Below, piece after piece: positions 1 to 7,957 of a DNA stretch of 64,000 bases. The first letter of the stretch is position 1, and each line of letters begins with the position of its first letter. This DNA comes from Hathewaya limosa (lineage in GTDB: Bacteria > Bacillota > Clostridia > Clostridiales > Clostridiaceae), in contig NZ_JAUSWN010000004.1 in the NCBI RefSeq assembly GCF_030815255.1, forward strand, positions 62,001-126,000. Direction: 5' to 3'. A program made the translations under genes and the position numbers. The notes beneath the pieces are model-generated. The model worked only from the letters and a program-made list of their open reading frames with translations, was not told the DNA's origin and did not search any database.

Positions 1-148
1 AGCACATGGATCTTTAAGACTATCTTTAGGTGATGAAAATACTGAAGAAGATATAAAACACGTATTAGAAGTAGTGCCACAGGTGGTACAAAGATTAAGA
101 GATATGTCACCATTATGGGATGACTTTTTAAAGGAAGGGGAAAAATAA
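1..148 (+). CDS. Cysteine desulfurase NifS/IscS, C-terminal fragment
   Basis: This is the 3' end of an open frame entering from the left edge (codons begin at base 2). It encodes about 48 residues ending in DFLKEGEK and a TAA stop. The readable part begins AHGSLRLSLGDENTEED, which matches the C-terminal end of NifS/IscS-type PLP-dependent cysteine desulfurases, where a conserved R-x-S-x-G precedes an acidic helix. These enzymes take sulfur from L-cysteine as a protein persulfide. The iscU scaffold gene starts two bases after the stop, so the two are certainly co-transcribed and mnmA follows, which fits a sulfur donor for Fe-S clusters and tRNA thiolation. Only the tail is visible; the catalytic cysteine and lysine lie outside the window, so IscS and NifS cannot be separated. 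Confidence 0.85.
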   Translation, partial: AHGSLRLSLGDENTEEDIKHVLEVVPQVVQRLRDMSPLWDDFLKEGEK

Positions 149-150
149 TT

Positions 151-579
151 ATGATGTACAGTGAAAAGGTTATGGATCATTTTACAAATCCAAGAAATGT
201 TGGAGAAATTCCTGATGCAAATGGTATTGGCGAAGTTGGAAATCCAAAATGTGGCGATATAATGAAAATATACTTAAAAATAGAAGATGATATAGTAAAA
301 GATGTAAAGTTTAAAACTTTTGGCTGTGGTTCAGCTATAGCATCATCAAGTATGGCAACTGAGCTTATTAAAGGAAAGAATGTTGAGGATGCTTGGACTC
401 TTACAAATAAAGCAGTGGCAGAGGCATTAGATGGTCTTCCACCAGTTAAAATGCACTGTTCTGTTTTAGCAGAAGAAGCTATTCATAAAGCTATTAATGA
501 TTATAGAGTAAAAGCTGGATTAGATCCTTGGGATTATAAAGAACATGATGATATTCACGAACAGGTTCATGGTGAATAA
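151..579 (+). CDS. iscU: Fe-S cluster assembly scaffold IscU/NifU (first copy)
   Basis: A 142-residue scaffold on which Fe-S clusters are built from sulfur delivered by the upstream desulfurase. All three cluster-ligand cysteines are visible: Cys34 in NPKCGD, Cys59 in FGCGSA, and Cys103 in LPPVKMHCS. The LPPVK loop, used by chaperones of the HscA type in ISC systems, is intact, and Asp36 and His102 are present. There is no long insertion of the SufU type, so this is the ISC/NifU-N family. An adjacent second ATG (154) could equally be the start. It overlaps nothing but begins 2 bases after nifS. A strong hairpin terminator follows, separating it from mnmA. A paralogue lies at 1799-2215. Confidence 0.93.
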   Translation: MMYSEKVMDHFTNPRNVGEIPDANGIGEVGNPKCGDIMKIYLKIEDDIVKDVKFKTFGCGSAIASSSMATELIKGKNVEDAWTLTNKAVAEALDGLPPVKMHCSVLAEEAIHKAINDYRVKAGLDPWDYKEHDDIHEQVHGE

Positions 580-589
580 ATTATAAAAA

Positions 590-634
590 GAAATAAGCTC
601 CTTTAAATTTAAATTTAAGGAGCTTATTTCTTTA
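590..634 (+). terminator. Rho-independent terminator after iscU
   Basis: A long near-perfect inverted repeat (590-610 with 611-630, core AAGCTCCTT/AAGGAGCTT) is followed by a short T-rich stretch. It ends the nifS-iscU transcript just before mnmA. Because it is so close to the mnmA ribosome-binding site, some read-through is possible. Confidence 0.8.
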
Positions 635-661
635 AATACGTAGATTAAAGGTGAGAAGAAT

Positions 662-1741
662 ATGAAGAAAAAAGTTGTTATTGGAATGAGTGGAGGAGTA
701 GATTCTTCAGTAGCTGCATATCTTTTGAAAGAACAAGGATATGAGGTTATTGGAATTATGATGAAGTTGTCTCCAGATGACCCGGATTATGTGGAAAATG
801 AAGGCGGTTGTTGTTCTTTATCTGCCGCTAATGATGCACGTCGTGTAGCTGATGTAATTGATATACCTTTTTATGTAATGAATTTTAAAAAAAGTTTTAA
901 AGAAAATGTAATAGACAATTTTATCTCAGAATATTTAGGGGGAAAAACTCCTAATCCATGTGTAGTATGTAATAAAACTATTAAATTTAATGAGTTTTTA
1001 AGAAAAGCTCAAGCATTAGGTGCAGATTATATTGCCACAGGACATTATGCAGAAGTTATCGAAAAAAATGGAAGATATCTTCTAAAAAGATCAGAAGATG
1101 AAAGAAAAGATCAAACATATATGTTGTATAATTTAACACAAGATCAATTAGCACATATTTTAATGCCATGTGGAAAATATGAGAAAACTGAAATTAGATC
1201 CATAGCAGAAAAAATAGGATTAGATGTGTTTAGAAAAAAAGATAGTCAAGAAATATGTTTTATTCCTGATAATAATCATGGTGAATTTATCAAAAAAAGT
1301 GTAGAGAAAAATAAAGTAAAACCAGGAAATTTTGTTGATAAAAATGGCCAGATTTTAGGAAAACATAAAGGTATTGTTTATTACACTATAGGGCAGAGAA
1401 AAGGCCTTGGGCTAGCACTTGGTAAGCCTGTATTCGTTACAGATATTATTCCAGAAAAAAACCAAGTAGTAATAGGTGATGAAGAAGAAATATTCAAAAC
1501 CGAACTTATAGCTAAAGATGTTAATTTAATATATATGGATGAACTTAAAGAACCTATGGAGGTGTTGGGAAAGGTAAGATATAGTGCTAAACTTTCGCCA
1601 GCTACTATATATCCTTTAGAAAATGGTAAATTAAAAGCTGTGTTTAGAGAAAAACAAAGAGCTATTACAAAAGGTCAATCAGTAGTTTTTTATAAAGATA
1701 ATTTTGTTGTAGGTGGGGGAATAATAGAAGAAATATTATAA
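662..1741 (+). CDS. mnmA: tRNA-specific 2-thiouridylase MnmA
   Basis: A 359-residue enzyme that thiolates C2 of the wobble uridine U34 in tRNAs for Lys, Glu and Gln, using ATP and a persulfide sulfur relayed from a cysteine desulfurase. The N-terminal PP-loop is clear (MSGGVDSSVA, about residues 9-18). The sulfur-carrying cysteine is Cys103 in NPCVVCN and its partner is Cys199 in QEICFIPD, matching the E. coli numbering closely. GHYA and DQTYML blocks are also typical. A GGTGAG site precedes the ATG. The family length is about 360, so the protein is full length. The neighbouring desulfurase and two IscU genes fit the sulfur-relay chemistry, although MnmA itself needs only the desulfurase in most Firmicutes. 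Confidence 0.97.
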   Translation: MKKKVVIGMSGGVDSSVAAYLLKEQGYEVIGIMMKLSPDDPDYVENEGGCCSLSAANDARRVADVIDIPFYVMNFKKSFKENVIDNFISEYLGGKTPNPCVVCNKTIKFNEFLRKAQALGADYIATGHYAEVIEKNGRYLLKRSEDERKDQTYMLYNLTQDQLAHILMPCGKYEKTEIRSIAEKIGLDVFRKKDSQEICFIPDNNHGEFIKKSVEKNKVKPGNFVDKNGQILGKHKGIVYYTIGQRKGLGLALGKPVFVTDIIPEKNQVVIGDEEEIFKTELIAKDVNLIYMDELKEPMEVLGKVRYSAKLSPATIYPLENGKLKAVFREKQRAITKGQSVVFYKDNFVVGGGIIEEIL

Positions 1742-1798
1742 TTATTATACATATATAATTTATATTTTCTAATTGAAGATATTAAGGGGATGATCATA

Positions 1799-2215
1799 AT
1801 GATGGAATATAGTGATAAAGTATTAGATCACTTTTACTGTCCGAGAAACGTAGGAGTATTACCTAATGCAAATGGTATTGGAGAAGAAGGAAATCCTAAA
1901 TGTGGGGATGTAATGAAAATTTATTTAGAAATAAAAGAAAATAAGATAATAGATGTAAAATTTAAAGCATTTGGGTGTGGTTCAGCTATAGCATCTGCTA
2001 GTATAGCAACTGAACTTATAAAAAATAAAACTTTGGAAGAAGCTTTTGAACTTACTAATAAATCAGTAATAGAAGCCTTAGATGGACTTCCAAGTGTTAA
2101 GATACATTGTTCAGTATTGGCAGAACAAACTATTCATAAAGCTATTAATAATTATAGAATCTCTCAGGGATTACAACCTTGGGAAGATAATCTAAAAGAA
2201 GAAATTGAAGAATAA
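1799..2215 (+). CDS. Fe-S cluster assembly scaffold IscU/NifU (second copy)
   Basis: A 138-residue paralogue of the IscU at 151-579, clearly alignable along its whole length. The three ligand cysteines are retained (Cys35, Cys60 and Cys104). The chaperone loop reads LPSVK instead of LPPVK, and there is an extra cysteine near the N-terminus (HFYCPRN). The start was set at 1799 because AAGGGG at 1784-1789 lies nine bases before it; the ATG at 1790 has no spacing and would add only MII. A further ATG at 1802 is possible. The gene stands 57 bases after mnmA and is followed by its own terminator. Whether it is a redundant or a specialised scaffold cannot be told from sequence. Confidence 0.88.
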   Translation: MMEYSDKVLDHFYCPRNVGVLPNANGIGEEGNPKCGDVMKIYLEIKENKIIDVKFKAFGCGSAIASASIATELIKNKTLEEAFELTNKSVIEALDGLPSVKIHCSVLAEQTIHKAINNYRISQGLQPWEDNLKEEIEE

Positions 2216-2220
2216 ATCAA

Positions 2221-2260
2221 AAAACATTTACTTTTATTTTATAAAGGTAAATGTTTTTTT
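2221..2260 (+). terminator. Terminator after second iscU
   Basis: The stem AACATTTAC/GTAAATGTT with an A/T loop is followed by seven to eight T residues, a standard intrinsic terminator. It closes the mnmA-iscU2 unit. Confidence 0.85.
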
Positions 2261-2345
2261 ATATCAAATTTTATAGTATAAATTTTTAGCAAAAGATGCA
2301 CATTAGTAATATGACTAAAGTAAATTTTAAAAGTAGAGTGATAAT

Positions 2346-2840
2346 GTGTATAAAAAAAGAGATATTATTAATAAAAAAGTTATTGATGAAAAAGGAAAAT
2401 TTTTAGGAGTAGTACAAGACCTAATTATTGATTTAGATAATAAAACAGTAAAGGGATTTAAAATTAAAAAAAATAGCTTTTTGAAAAAAGAATTTTATAT
2501 TCTTCAAGATAATATAATTTATTTTGGTAATAGAATCATAATTAACGGAGGAACAAAAGGAAAATTTTTTTATTTTAAAGATATTAGGGGGATGGAGGTA
2601 TATGATCTAAAAGGAAGTATCATAGGTATAGTTGAAGATCTTTTTATTTCATATAAAGACCTTTCTATAAAAAGTCTAATATTAACAGAAGGATTTTTTA
2701 AAAATTATACTAAGGGAAAAAGAATTGTATTGTTAGAAGATTTAATAGTGGGAGAAGAAAGTGTAATTTATATTAAAGAAAATAATTATTATTTTTATAG
2801 TAAAATTCACGGAGTTGAAGAAAATGATAATAGGAAATGA
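2346..2840 (+). CDS. PRC-barrel domain protein
   Basis: A 164-residue protein made of two successive PRC-barrel-like units, roughly residues 1-75 and 80-160. Each begins with the typical pattern of a basic strand, then a G-x-x-x-G-x-V-x-D-hydrophobic run (GKFLGVVQDLIID and GSIIGIVEDLFIS). PRC barrels are small beta-barrels found in photosynthetic reaction-centre H subunits, RimM and sporulation proteins of the YlmC/YmxH type. The exact role here is unknown. No signal peptide or membrane segment is visible. The start is GTG. The next gene, an AI-2E family membrane protein, overlaps its 3' end, so the two are translationally coupled. Function should be read as unknown, with domain assignment fairly secure. 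Confidence 0.75.
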   Translation: MYKKRDIINKKVIDEKGKFLGVVQDLIIDLDNKTVKGFKIKKNSFLKKEFYILQDNIIYFGNRIIINGGTKGKFFYFKDIRGMEVYDLKGSIIGIVEDLFISYKDLSIKSLILTEGFFKNYTKGKRIVLLEDLIVGEESVIYIKENNYYFYSKIHGVEENDNRK

Positions 2841-3846
2841 GATTAAAAAAAATAAATTTTTAAAATATACGTTAATTGTGATTTTGGTTATTTTCTTTTA
2901 TTTACTATTAAAAATTCCTTTTATTAAAGTTCTTTTTAAGGTTACATTAATTTCTTTATTTTTAAGTTATATAATAAAACCTGTGTATATTAGTATGATA
3001 GATAGAGGGGTAAAAAAATATCTGGCTGCTTTGATATTGGTATTTTTATTAGTGTTTTTTAGTGTAGTCTGGATAATAATTTTGATACCTAGTTTACTTA
3101 ATGAAACTAATAGCATAGGAGAGATTTTAAACAATCTTTTTAGTTATATAAATAATTTTTTAAACAACATACAAGTAATGCAAAACAATTATTTATTTAA
3201 TAATATAATAAAAAAGATATATGGTATAAGTAGTAAGGTTACAGAAAATATGATATTTTCTATTATGTCCTTAGGGCAAAACATTCTGACATATTTAGTT
3301 ATACCTATTTTTATATATTATTTTTTAATAGATGGTGAAACATTTATAAATAGTATATTATTTTTCTTTTCTTCGAAAAAACGTAAAATAATAAAAAAAA
3401 TTGCTAAAAACATAGATATAGTTCTTAGTAAATATATTTTAAGTCAGGTAGTACTTAGTTTTATAATAAGTATATTAAGTTTTTTCGTTTTAATAGTATA
3501 TGGTATAAATAATGCTCTGCTTTTATCAATATTTAATGGGATATTTAATATAATTCCTTACTTTGGACCTATTTTAGGGGCTATACCAGCCATTGTAGTG
3601 GCGTTTTTAACCTCATCCCATAAAGGTATATGGATTACAGTTTGGTTGATGTTAATACAGCAAATAGAGGGAAATTTGATATCACCTAAAATTATAGGAG
3701 AATCTGTAGATATACATCCACTGTTAGTTGTGATACTTCTTATAATAGGAGGAGAAATTAGTGGATTTATGGGAATGATTCTTGCTATACCAATGGCAGT
3801 TGTAATAAAAGTTATTATACAAGATATAGATTATTATTTTTATTAA
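2824..3846 (+). CDS. AI-2E family (PerM-like) membrane protein
   Basis: A 340-residue integral membrane protein with about eight hydrophobic segments: two near the N-terminus, a pair after a basic loop (FFSSKKRKIIKK) and several in the C-terminal half. The family signature GPILGAIPA, preceded by NIIPYF, is present, as is a C-terminal block with SPKIIGESVDIHPL. Family members include exporters of AI-2 (TqsA) and Na+/H+ antiporters, so the substrate is not predictable. The start was moved to ATG 2824 because the ACGGAG site abuts the TTG at 2815. It overlaps the end of the PRC-barrel gene by 17 bases. In many Clostridia a gene of this family stands directly before alaS, as here. Confidence 0.85.
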   Translation: MIIGNEIKKNKFLKYTLIVILVIFFYLLLKIPFIKVLFKVTLISLFLSYIIKPVYISMIDRGVKKYLAALILVFLLVFFSVVWIIILIPSLLNETNSIGEILNNLFSYINNFLNNIQVMQNNYLFNNIIKKIYGISSKVTENMIFSIMSLGQNILTYLVIPIFIYYFLIDGETFINSILFFFSSKKRKIIKKIAKNIDIVLSKYILSQVVLSFIISILSFFVLIVYGINNALLLSIFNGIFNIIPYFGPILGAIPAIVVAFLTSSHKGIWITVWLMLIQQIEGNLISPKIIGESVDIHPLLVVILLIIGGEISGFMGMILAIPMAVVIKVIIQDIDYYFY

Positions 3847-3924
3847 AACTGACTAAAGTTACTGAAAAAGTTAAATTTAATTTAAATTCTTCTATTAGAT
3901 ACTCTTTATAACTATACAGCAATA

Positions 3925-3953
3925 TTGACATAAGTTATGATTTTTTTTATAAT
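3925..3953 (+). promoter_or_regulatory. Sigma-A promoter for alaS
   Basis: A perfect -35 TTGACA (3925-3930), a 17-base spacer and a perfect -10 TATAAT (3948-3953) end 45 bases before the alaS start. No T-box specifier structure or AGGGTGGNACCGCG motif is seen between it and the gene. Confidence 0.8.
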
Positions 3954-3998
3954 CAAAATAAAATACTGGGCTCATTTTACAGTTTGGAGGAGATTGAG

Positions 3999-6638
3999 AT
4001 GAAGAAAATGGGATTGAATGAAATAAGAGAATCCTATCTAAATTTTTTTGAAAGTAAAGGGCATTTAAGGTTACCAAGTTTTTCTTTGGTTCCTCAAAAT
4101 GATAAAAGTTTATTACTTATAAATGCTGGTATGACACCAATGAAAGCTTTCTTTACAGGGCTTCAAGTACCACCAAGAAAGAGAGTTACAACTTGTCAAA
4201 AGTGTATAAGAACTGGTGATATTGAAAATGTAGGGAAGACTTCAAGACACGGTACATTTTTTGAGATGTTAGGAAACTTCTCTTTTGGAGATTACTTTAA
4301 AAAAGATGTTATACCTTGGGCATGGGAATTCATAACAAAGGTTTTAGAGGTTCCAAAAGATAAACTTTATGTTACTATTTATTTAGATGATGATGAAGCG
4401 TTTGATATTTGGACTACTAAAACAGATATAGACCCAAAGAGAATATTTAGATTAGGAAAAGAAGATAACTTCTGGGAACATGGAACTGGTCCTTGTGGTC
4501 CTTGTTCAGAAATTCATTTTGATAGAGGAGATAGAACTTTAACTACGGTTGAAGAGTTCTTAGAAGCTTCAGATAAAGATATAGTAGTTGAATTTTGGAA
4601 TTTAGTATTTACACAGTTTAATAGAGAAGAAGATGGATCATATACTCCACTTGCTCATCCTAATATAGATACTGGTATGGGACTTGAGAGAATGGCTACA
4701 ATTATGCAAGGAGTTAATACTATTTTCGAAATAGATACTATAAATAGTATACTAGAGGAAGTTTGTAAAAAAGCTGGAGTAACTTATGAGCAAGATAAAA
4801 CTAAGGATATTTCCTTAAGAATAATTACAGATCATATAAGAAGTGTTACATTTATGATAAGTGATGGTATTCTTCCATCTAACGAAGGAAGAGGATATGT
4901 TTTAAGAAGATTATTAAGAAGAGCTTCAAGACATGGTAGACTTTTAGGATTAAATAAATTATTTTTAAGTGAAATTTGTCATGTAGTTATTGAAAATTCT
5001 AAAGGGGCTTACCCAGAACTTTTAGAAAAACAAGATTACATAAAAAAGGTTATAAAATTAGAAGAAGAAAGATTTGCTGAAACTATAGATTCAGGTATAG
5101 AAATATTAAAATCATACATAGATGAATTAGAAGAAGCAAATGAAAAAGTTTTATCAGGAGATAAAGTTTTTAAATTATACGATACATTTGGTTTTCCACT
5201 TGAGCTAACAGAGGAAATTTTAGAAGAAAAAGAGCTTTCTTTAGATTATGAAGCATTTAAGAAAGAAATGGAAAATCAAAGAAATATAGCAAGAGCGGCT
5301 AGAAGTGAATCAAACTATATGGGAAAAGATCTTTCAATAATAGATCAAATTCCAAAAGAGTTAGTAACCGAATTCGGTGGATATGATAATACTTCCTTAA
5401 AATCTAAAGTTGAATTAATAATAAATGGAGATGAATTTAAAGAAAGTATTAAAGCTGGAGAAGAAGGTATTTTAATAACCTCTAAAACACCTTTCTATGC
5501 AGAAATGGGAGGACAAATAGGAGATATAGGAATAATTTCTAAAGAAGGATTTAAGGCAGAAGTATTAGATTGTCAAAAGAATATTTCAGGCAAAATAATG
5601 CATATGATAAAAGTTTTAGAAGGAACTGTATCTGCAGGAGAAGAAGTTTTATTAGAAGTTAAAGAAGATAGAAGAAAGAACATATGCAAAAACCATACAG
5701 GTACTCATATGCTTGATGCAGCATTAAGAAAAGTATTAGGAGACCACGTTCATCAATCAGGTTCTTATGTAACACCTGAAAGATTAAGATTTGACTTTAC
5801 ACATTTTGCAGCATTAACTGAAGAAGAAATTAGAAATGTTGAAAAAGTTGTGAATGAAGAAATTATGAAAGCTACAAATGTTTCTACAAATGTAATGAGC
5901 ATTGAAGAGGCTAAAAATAGTGGTGCCATAGCATTATTTGATGATAAATATGCAGAAGAGGTTAGAGTTGTTTCAGTAGGTGAATTTAGTAAAGAATTAT
6001 GTGGAGGAACTCATCTGAAAAATGCTGGAGAAATTGGTAGCTTTAAAATAATTTCTGAATCTGGAGTAGCTGCAGGGGTTAGAAGAATAGAAGCTATTAC
6101 AGGTTCTGAAGTTCTAAAATATATGGAAGAAAAAAATGACTTAATTAAAGAAGCATGTGCAGTATTAAAATGTTCAGAAAAAGATTTGTTAAATAAAATA
6201 CAAAATCAAATATCAGAGATTAAAGATAAAGAAAAAGAACTTCAAGGTCTTAAAAACGAAATGTCTAAATCTATAGAAGAAGATTTAGTTAAAAATGTAG
6301 TAGAAATTAAAGGTGTTAAAGCAATTTATGCTACTACTGAAAATATGGATGGTAATACATTAAGAGAACTTGTAGATAGACTTAGAGGAAAATTAGGTTC
6401 AGGTCTGGTTATCTTAGGTAGTGAAAATGAAGGAAAAGTTATGTTTGTAGCTATGGCGACTAAAGATGTTGTATCTTTAGGAGTACATTGTGGCAAGATA
6501 ATAAAAGAAGTAGCAACAATAGCTGGCGGTGGCGGTGGTGGAAGACCGGATATGGCTCAAGCAGGTGGTAAACTTCCAGAAAAATTAAAAGAAGCTATAG
6601 AAAAAGTCCCTACTATAGTAGAAAGTATGGTAAAATAA
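3999..6638 (+). CDS. alaS: Alanyl-tRNA synthetase
   Basis: A class II synthetase of 879 residues that charges tRNA-Ala and edits mischarged Ser/Gly. The aminoacylation domain opens with NFFESKGHLRLPSFSLVP and contains the GTGPCGPCSEIHFDRG block. The editing domain has its zinc-binding pair HTGTH and CGGTHL, and the C-Ala domain carries the glycine-rich GGGGGGRPDMAQAGG. The ATG at 3999 was chosen since GGAGG lies eight bases upstream; an in-frame TTG at 3984 lies before this site. It has its own consensus promoter and is transcribed apart from the membrane protein gene upstream. Length and domain order are normal for the family. Confidence 0.98.
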   Translation: MKKMGLNEIRESYLNFFESKGHLRLPSFSLVPQNDKSLLLINAGMTPMKAFFTGLQVPPRKRVTTCQKCIRTGDIENVGKTSRHGTFFEMLGNFSFGDYFKKDVIPWAWEFITKVLEVPKDKLYVTIYLDDDEAFDIWTTKTDIDPKRIFRLGKEDNFWEHGTGPCGPCSEIHFDRGDRTLTTVEEFLEASDKDIVVEFWNLVFTQFNREEDGSYTPLAHPNIDTGMGLERMATIMQGVNTIFEIDTINSILEEVCKKAGVTYEQDKTKDISLRIITDHIRSVTFMISDGILPSNEGRGYVLRRLLRRASRHGRLLGLNKLFLSEICHVVIENSKGAYPELLEKQDYIKKVIKLEEERFAETIDSGIEILKSYIDELEEANEKVLSGDKVFKLYDTFGFPLELTEEILEEKELSLDYEAFKKEMENQRNIARAARSESNYMGKDLSIIDQIPKELVTEFGGYDNTSLKSKVELIINGDEFKESIKAGEEGILITSKTPFYAEMGGQIGDIGIISKEGFKAEVLDCQKNISGKIMHMIKVLEGTVSAGEEVLLEVKEDRRKNICKNHTGTHMLDAALRKVLGDHVHQSGSYVTPERLRFDFTHFAALTEEEIRNVEKVVNEEIMKATNVSTNVMSIEEAKNSGAIALFDDKYAEEVRVVSVGEFSKELCGGTHLKNAGEIGSFKIISESGVAAGVRRIEAITGSEVLKYMEEKNDLIKEACAVLKCSEKDLLNKIQNQISEIKDKEKELQGLKNEMSKSIEEDLVKNVVEIKGVKAIYATTENMDGNTLRELVDRLRGKLGSGLVILGSENEGKVMFVAMATKDVVSLGVHCGKIIKEVATIAGGGGGGRPDMAQAGGKLPEKLKEAIEKVPTIVESMVK

Positions 6639-6747
6639 TAATATAAGGTTTAAAGTTAATTAAAAAATAATTTTAAAAACTGCCACTTTGTGTTACAATA
6701 TATATCAAATATTTAATATATTTATTTTAAGAATAGAGGTGATCTAG

Positions 6748-7002
6748 GTGGTAGACAACGATATGACCTTACAATTTAATAGTATTAGGGATAAAAGTGC
6801 TGTTACCAAGGAAATTTTAGATCAAGTTTTTAAATCTTTAGAAGAAAAAGGATATAATCCTATAAATCAATTAGTTGGATATTTTATTTCAGGTGATCCA
6901 ACTTATATTACCAATTATAATGGTGCAAGAGCTATGATTAGCAAACTTGAAAGAGATGAAATTCTAGAAGAAGTTTTAAAACATTATTTAGAAATTAAGT
7001 AA
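6748..7002 (+). CDS. ireB: IreB family regulatory phosphoprotein (UPF0297)
   Basis: An 84-residue protein of the IreB/YrzL family. The hallmark GYNPINQLVGYFISGDPTYI and the C-terminal KLERDEILEE match it over most of its length. In Enterococcus faecalis IreB is phosphorylated by the PASTA kinase IreK and controls cephalosporin resistance, and a PASTA kinase is encoded at 52655-54439 in this same window. The start is GTG 6748, seven bases after GAGGTG; a downstream ATG at 6763 would trim the N-terminus. It heads the conserved ireB-ruvX-DUF1292 string, although a terminator separates it from ruvX. The N-terminal threonines that are phosphorylated in E. faecalis are represented by Thr residues at about positions 7 and 20. 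Confidence 0.92.
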   Translation: MVDNDMTLQFNSIRDKSAVTKEILDQVFKSLEEKGYNPINQLVGYFISGDPTYITNYNGARAMISKLERDEILEEVLKHYLEIK

Positions 7003-7030
7003 AAATGCCCTTTTAGGGCATTTTTATTTT
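7001..7030 (+). terminator. Terminator after ireB
   Basis: The stem AAATGCCC/GGGCATTT with a TTTTA loop, followed by a T-rich run, begins within the ireB stop codon. It probably gives partial termination before ruvX. Confidence 0.85.
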
Positions 7031-7093
7031 TAAATAAAAGAGAGATGTTGATTTTGTACATATAAATTAATTTTTATTAAAGGAGATGAAAGT

Positions 7094-7504
7094 ATGAGAA
7101 TTTTAGGATTAGATGTTGGAGATAGAACTATAGGAGTTGCTATAAGTGATCCTTTAGGTTTTACAGCACAAGGTATTACAACTATTAGAAGAAAAAATGA
7201 AACTTACGATTTAGAAGAATTAAAAAAAATATGTGATGAGTATAAGGTGGAAAAAATAGTATGTGGACTTCCTAAGAATATGAATGGAACATTAGGACCT
7301 CAAGGGGAAAAAGTGGTTAATTTTGCAGAAAAAATAAAAGAATTTTTAAATTTAGAAATTATTTTTTGGGATGAAAGATTAACAACAGTGGCAGCTCATA
7401 GAGCTATGTTAGAAGCGGACTTGTCTAGAAAGAAAAGGAAAACTATAGTTGATAAGGTGGCATCTACATATATACTTCAAGGATATTTAGATTATAAGAA
7501 ATAA
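7094..7504 (+). CDS. ruvX: Holliday junction resolvase-like protein RuvX (YqgF)
   Basis: A 136-residue RNase H-fold nuclease of the YqgF/RuvX family. The first strand MRILGLDVGDRTIGVAISD carries the catalytic aspartate (Asp7), the second acidic site is in FWDERLTT, and a later KVASTYIL helix supplies the final site. The family has been linked to Holliday junction resolution and, in E. coli, to 16S rRNA 5' maturation; which applies here is unknown. AAAGGAGATG precedes the ATG. It sits between ireB and the DUF1292 gene, the standard Firmicute arrangement. Confidence 0.95.
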   Translation: MRILGLDVGDRTIGVAISDPLGFTAQGITTIRRKNETYDLEELKKICDEYKVEKIVCGLPKNMNGTLGPQGEKVVNFAEKIKEFLNLEIIFWDERLTTVAAHRAMLEADLSRKKRKTIVDKVASTYILQGYLDYKK

Positions 7505-7555
7505 GTAGAATAAAGAAAATAAAAATATACAAAATAAATAGAGGAGAGATGATTT

Positions 7556-7807
7556 GTGAAGAATGACATGGAAACAATTATATTAACTGATGAAAGTAAT
7601 AATGATGTAGAATTTGAAGTAGTAGAAAAAGTTCTTGTAAAAGATAAAAAATATTTAATTGTAACTCCGTTAGAGGGCAATGATGATGAGGCCTTAGCTT
7701 TATCTATGATAGAAGAAGATGGAAAATGTTATTTTAAACCTGTGGAAGATTCAAAGGAATTGAAACTTGTTGAAGAGGCATATGAAGAATTACTTCTTGA
7801 AGAATAA
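7556..7807 (+). CDS. DUF1292 family protein (YrzB-like)
   Basis: An 83-residue, strongly acidic protein (final residues EEAYEELLLEE) of the DUF1292/YrzB family. It begins METIILTDESNNDVEFEVVE after a short lead, and the central YLIVTPLEG is typical. No biochemical function is established for the family. The start is GTG 7556, eight bases after GAGGAGAG; an ATG four codons later could also serve. It follows ruvX by 51 bases and is in the conserved ireB-ruvX-yrzB order. In many relatives the endolytic transglycosylase gene mltG comes next, but here the next gene is a Fur-family regulator. Confidence 0.88.
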   Translation: MKNDMETIILTDESNNDVEFEVVEKVLVKDKKYLIVTPLEGNDDEALALSMIEEDGKCYFKPVEDSKELKLVEEAYEELLLEE

Positions 7808-7854
7808 AATTTTAAATAATATCTATAAATTGGAAAATAATTATACATTATCAA

Positions 7855-7883
7855 TTGACAATAGATACTCATTATATTAAACT
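7855..7883 (+). promoter_or_regulatory. Promoter with overlapping Fur-box-like site before fur
   Basis: TTGACA (7855-7860) is followed after 17 bases by TAAACT (7878-7883). Overlapping it, GACAAT-A-GATACT-C-ATTATA (7857-7876) resembles the Fur hexamer arrangement GATAAT GATAAT C ATTATC with one inserted base and two substitutions. This would place autoregulation directly over the promoter. The match was made by eye. Confidence 0.45.
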
Positions 7884-7957
7884 ATATTTAAGATTCAAGT
7901 TAAAATATTCGCAGTAATCTAATATATTGTGGTTTAGAAGAAATGAGGGAAATTAAA

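Noticed and set aside
3847..3998. Possible T-box leader before alaS
   Set aside because: No AGGGTGG-type T-box sequence, specifier stem or antiterminator is present; only a clean promoter and a short leader.
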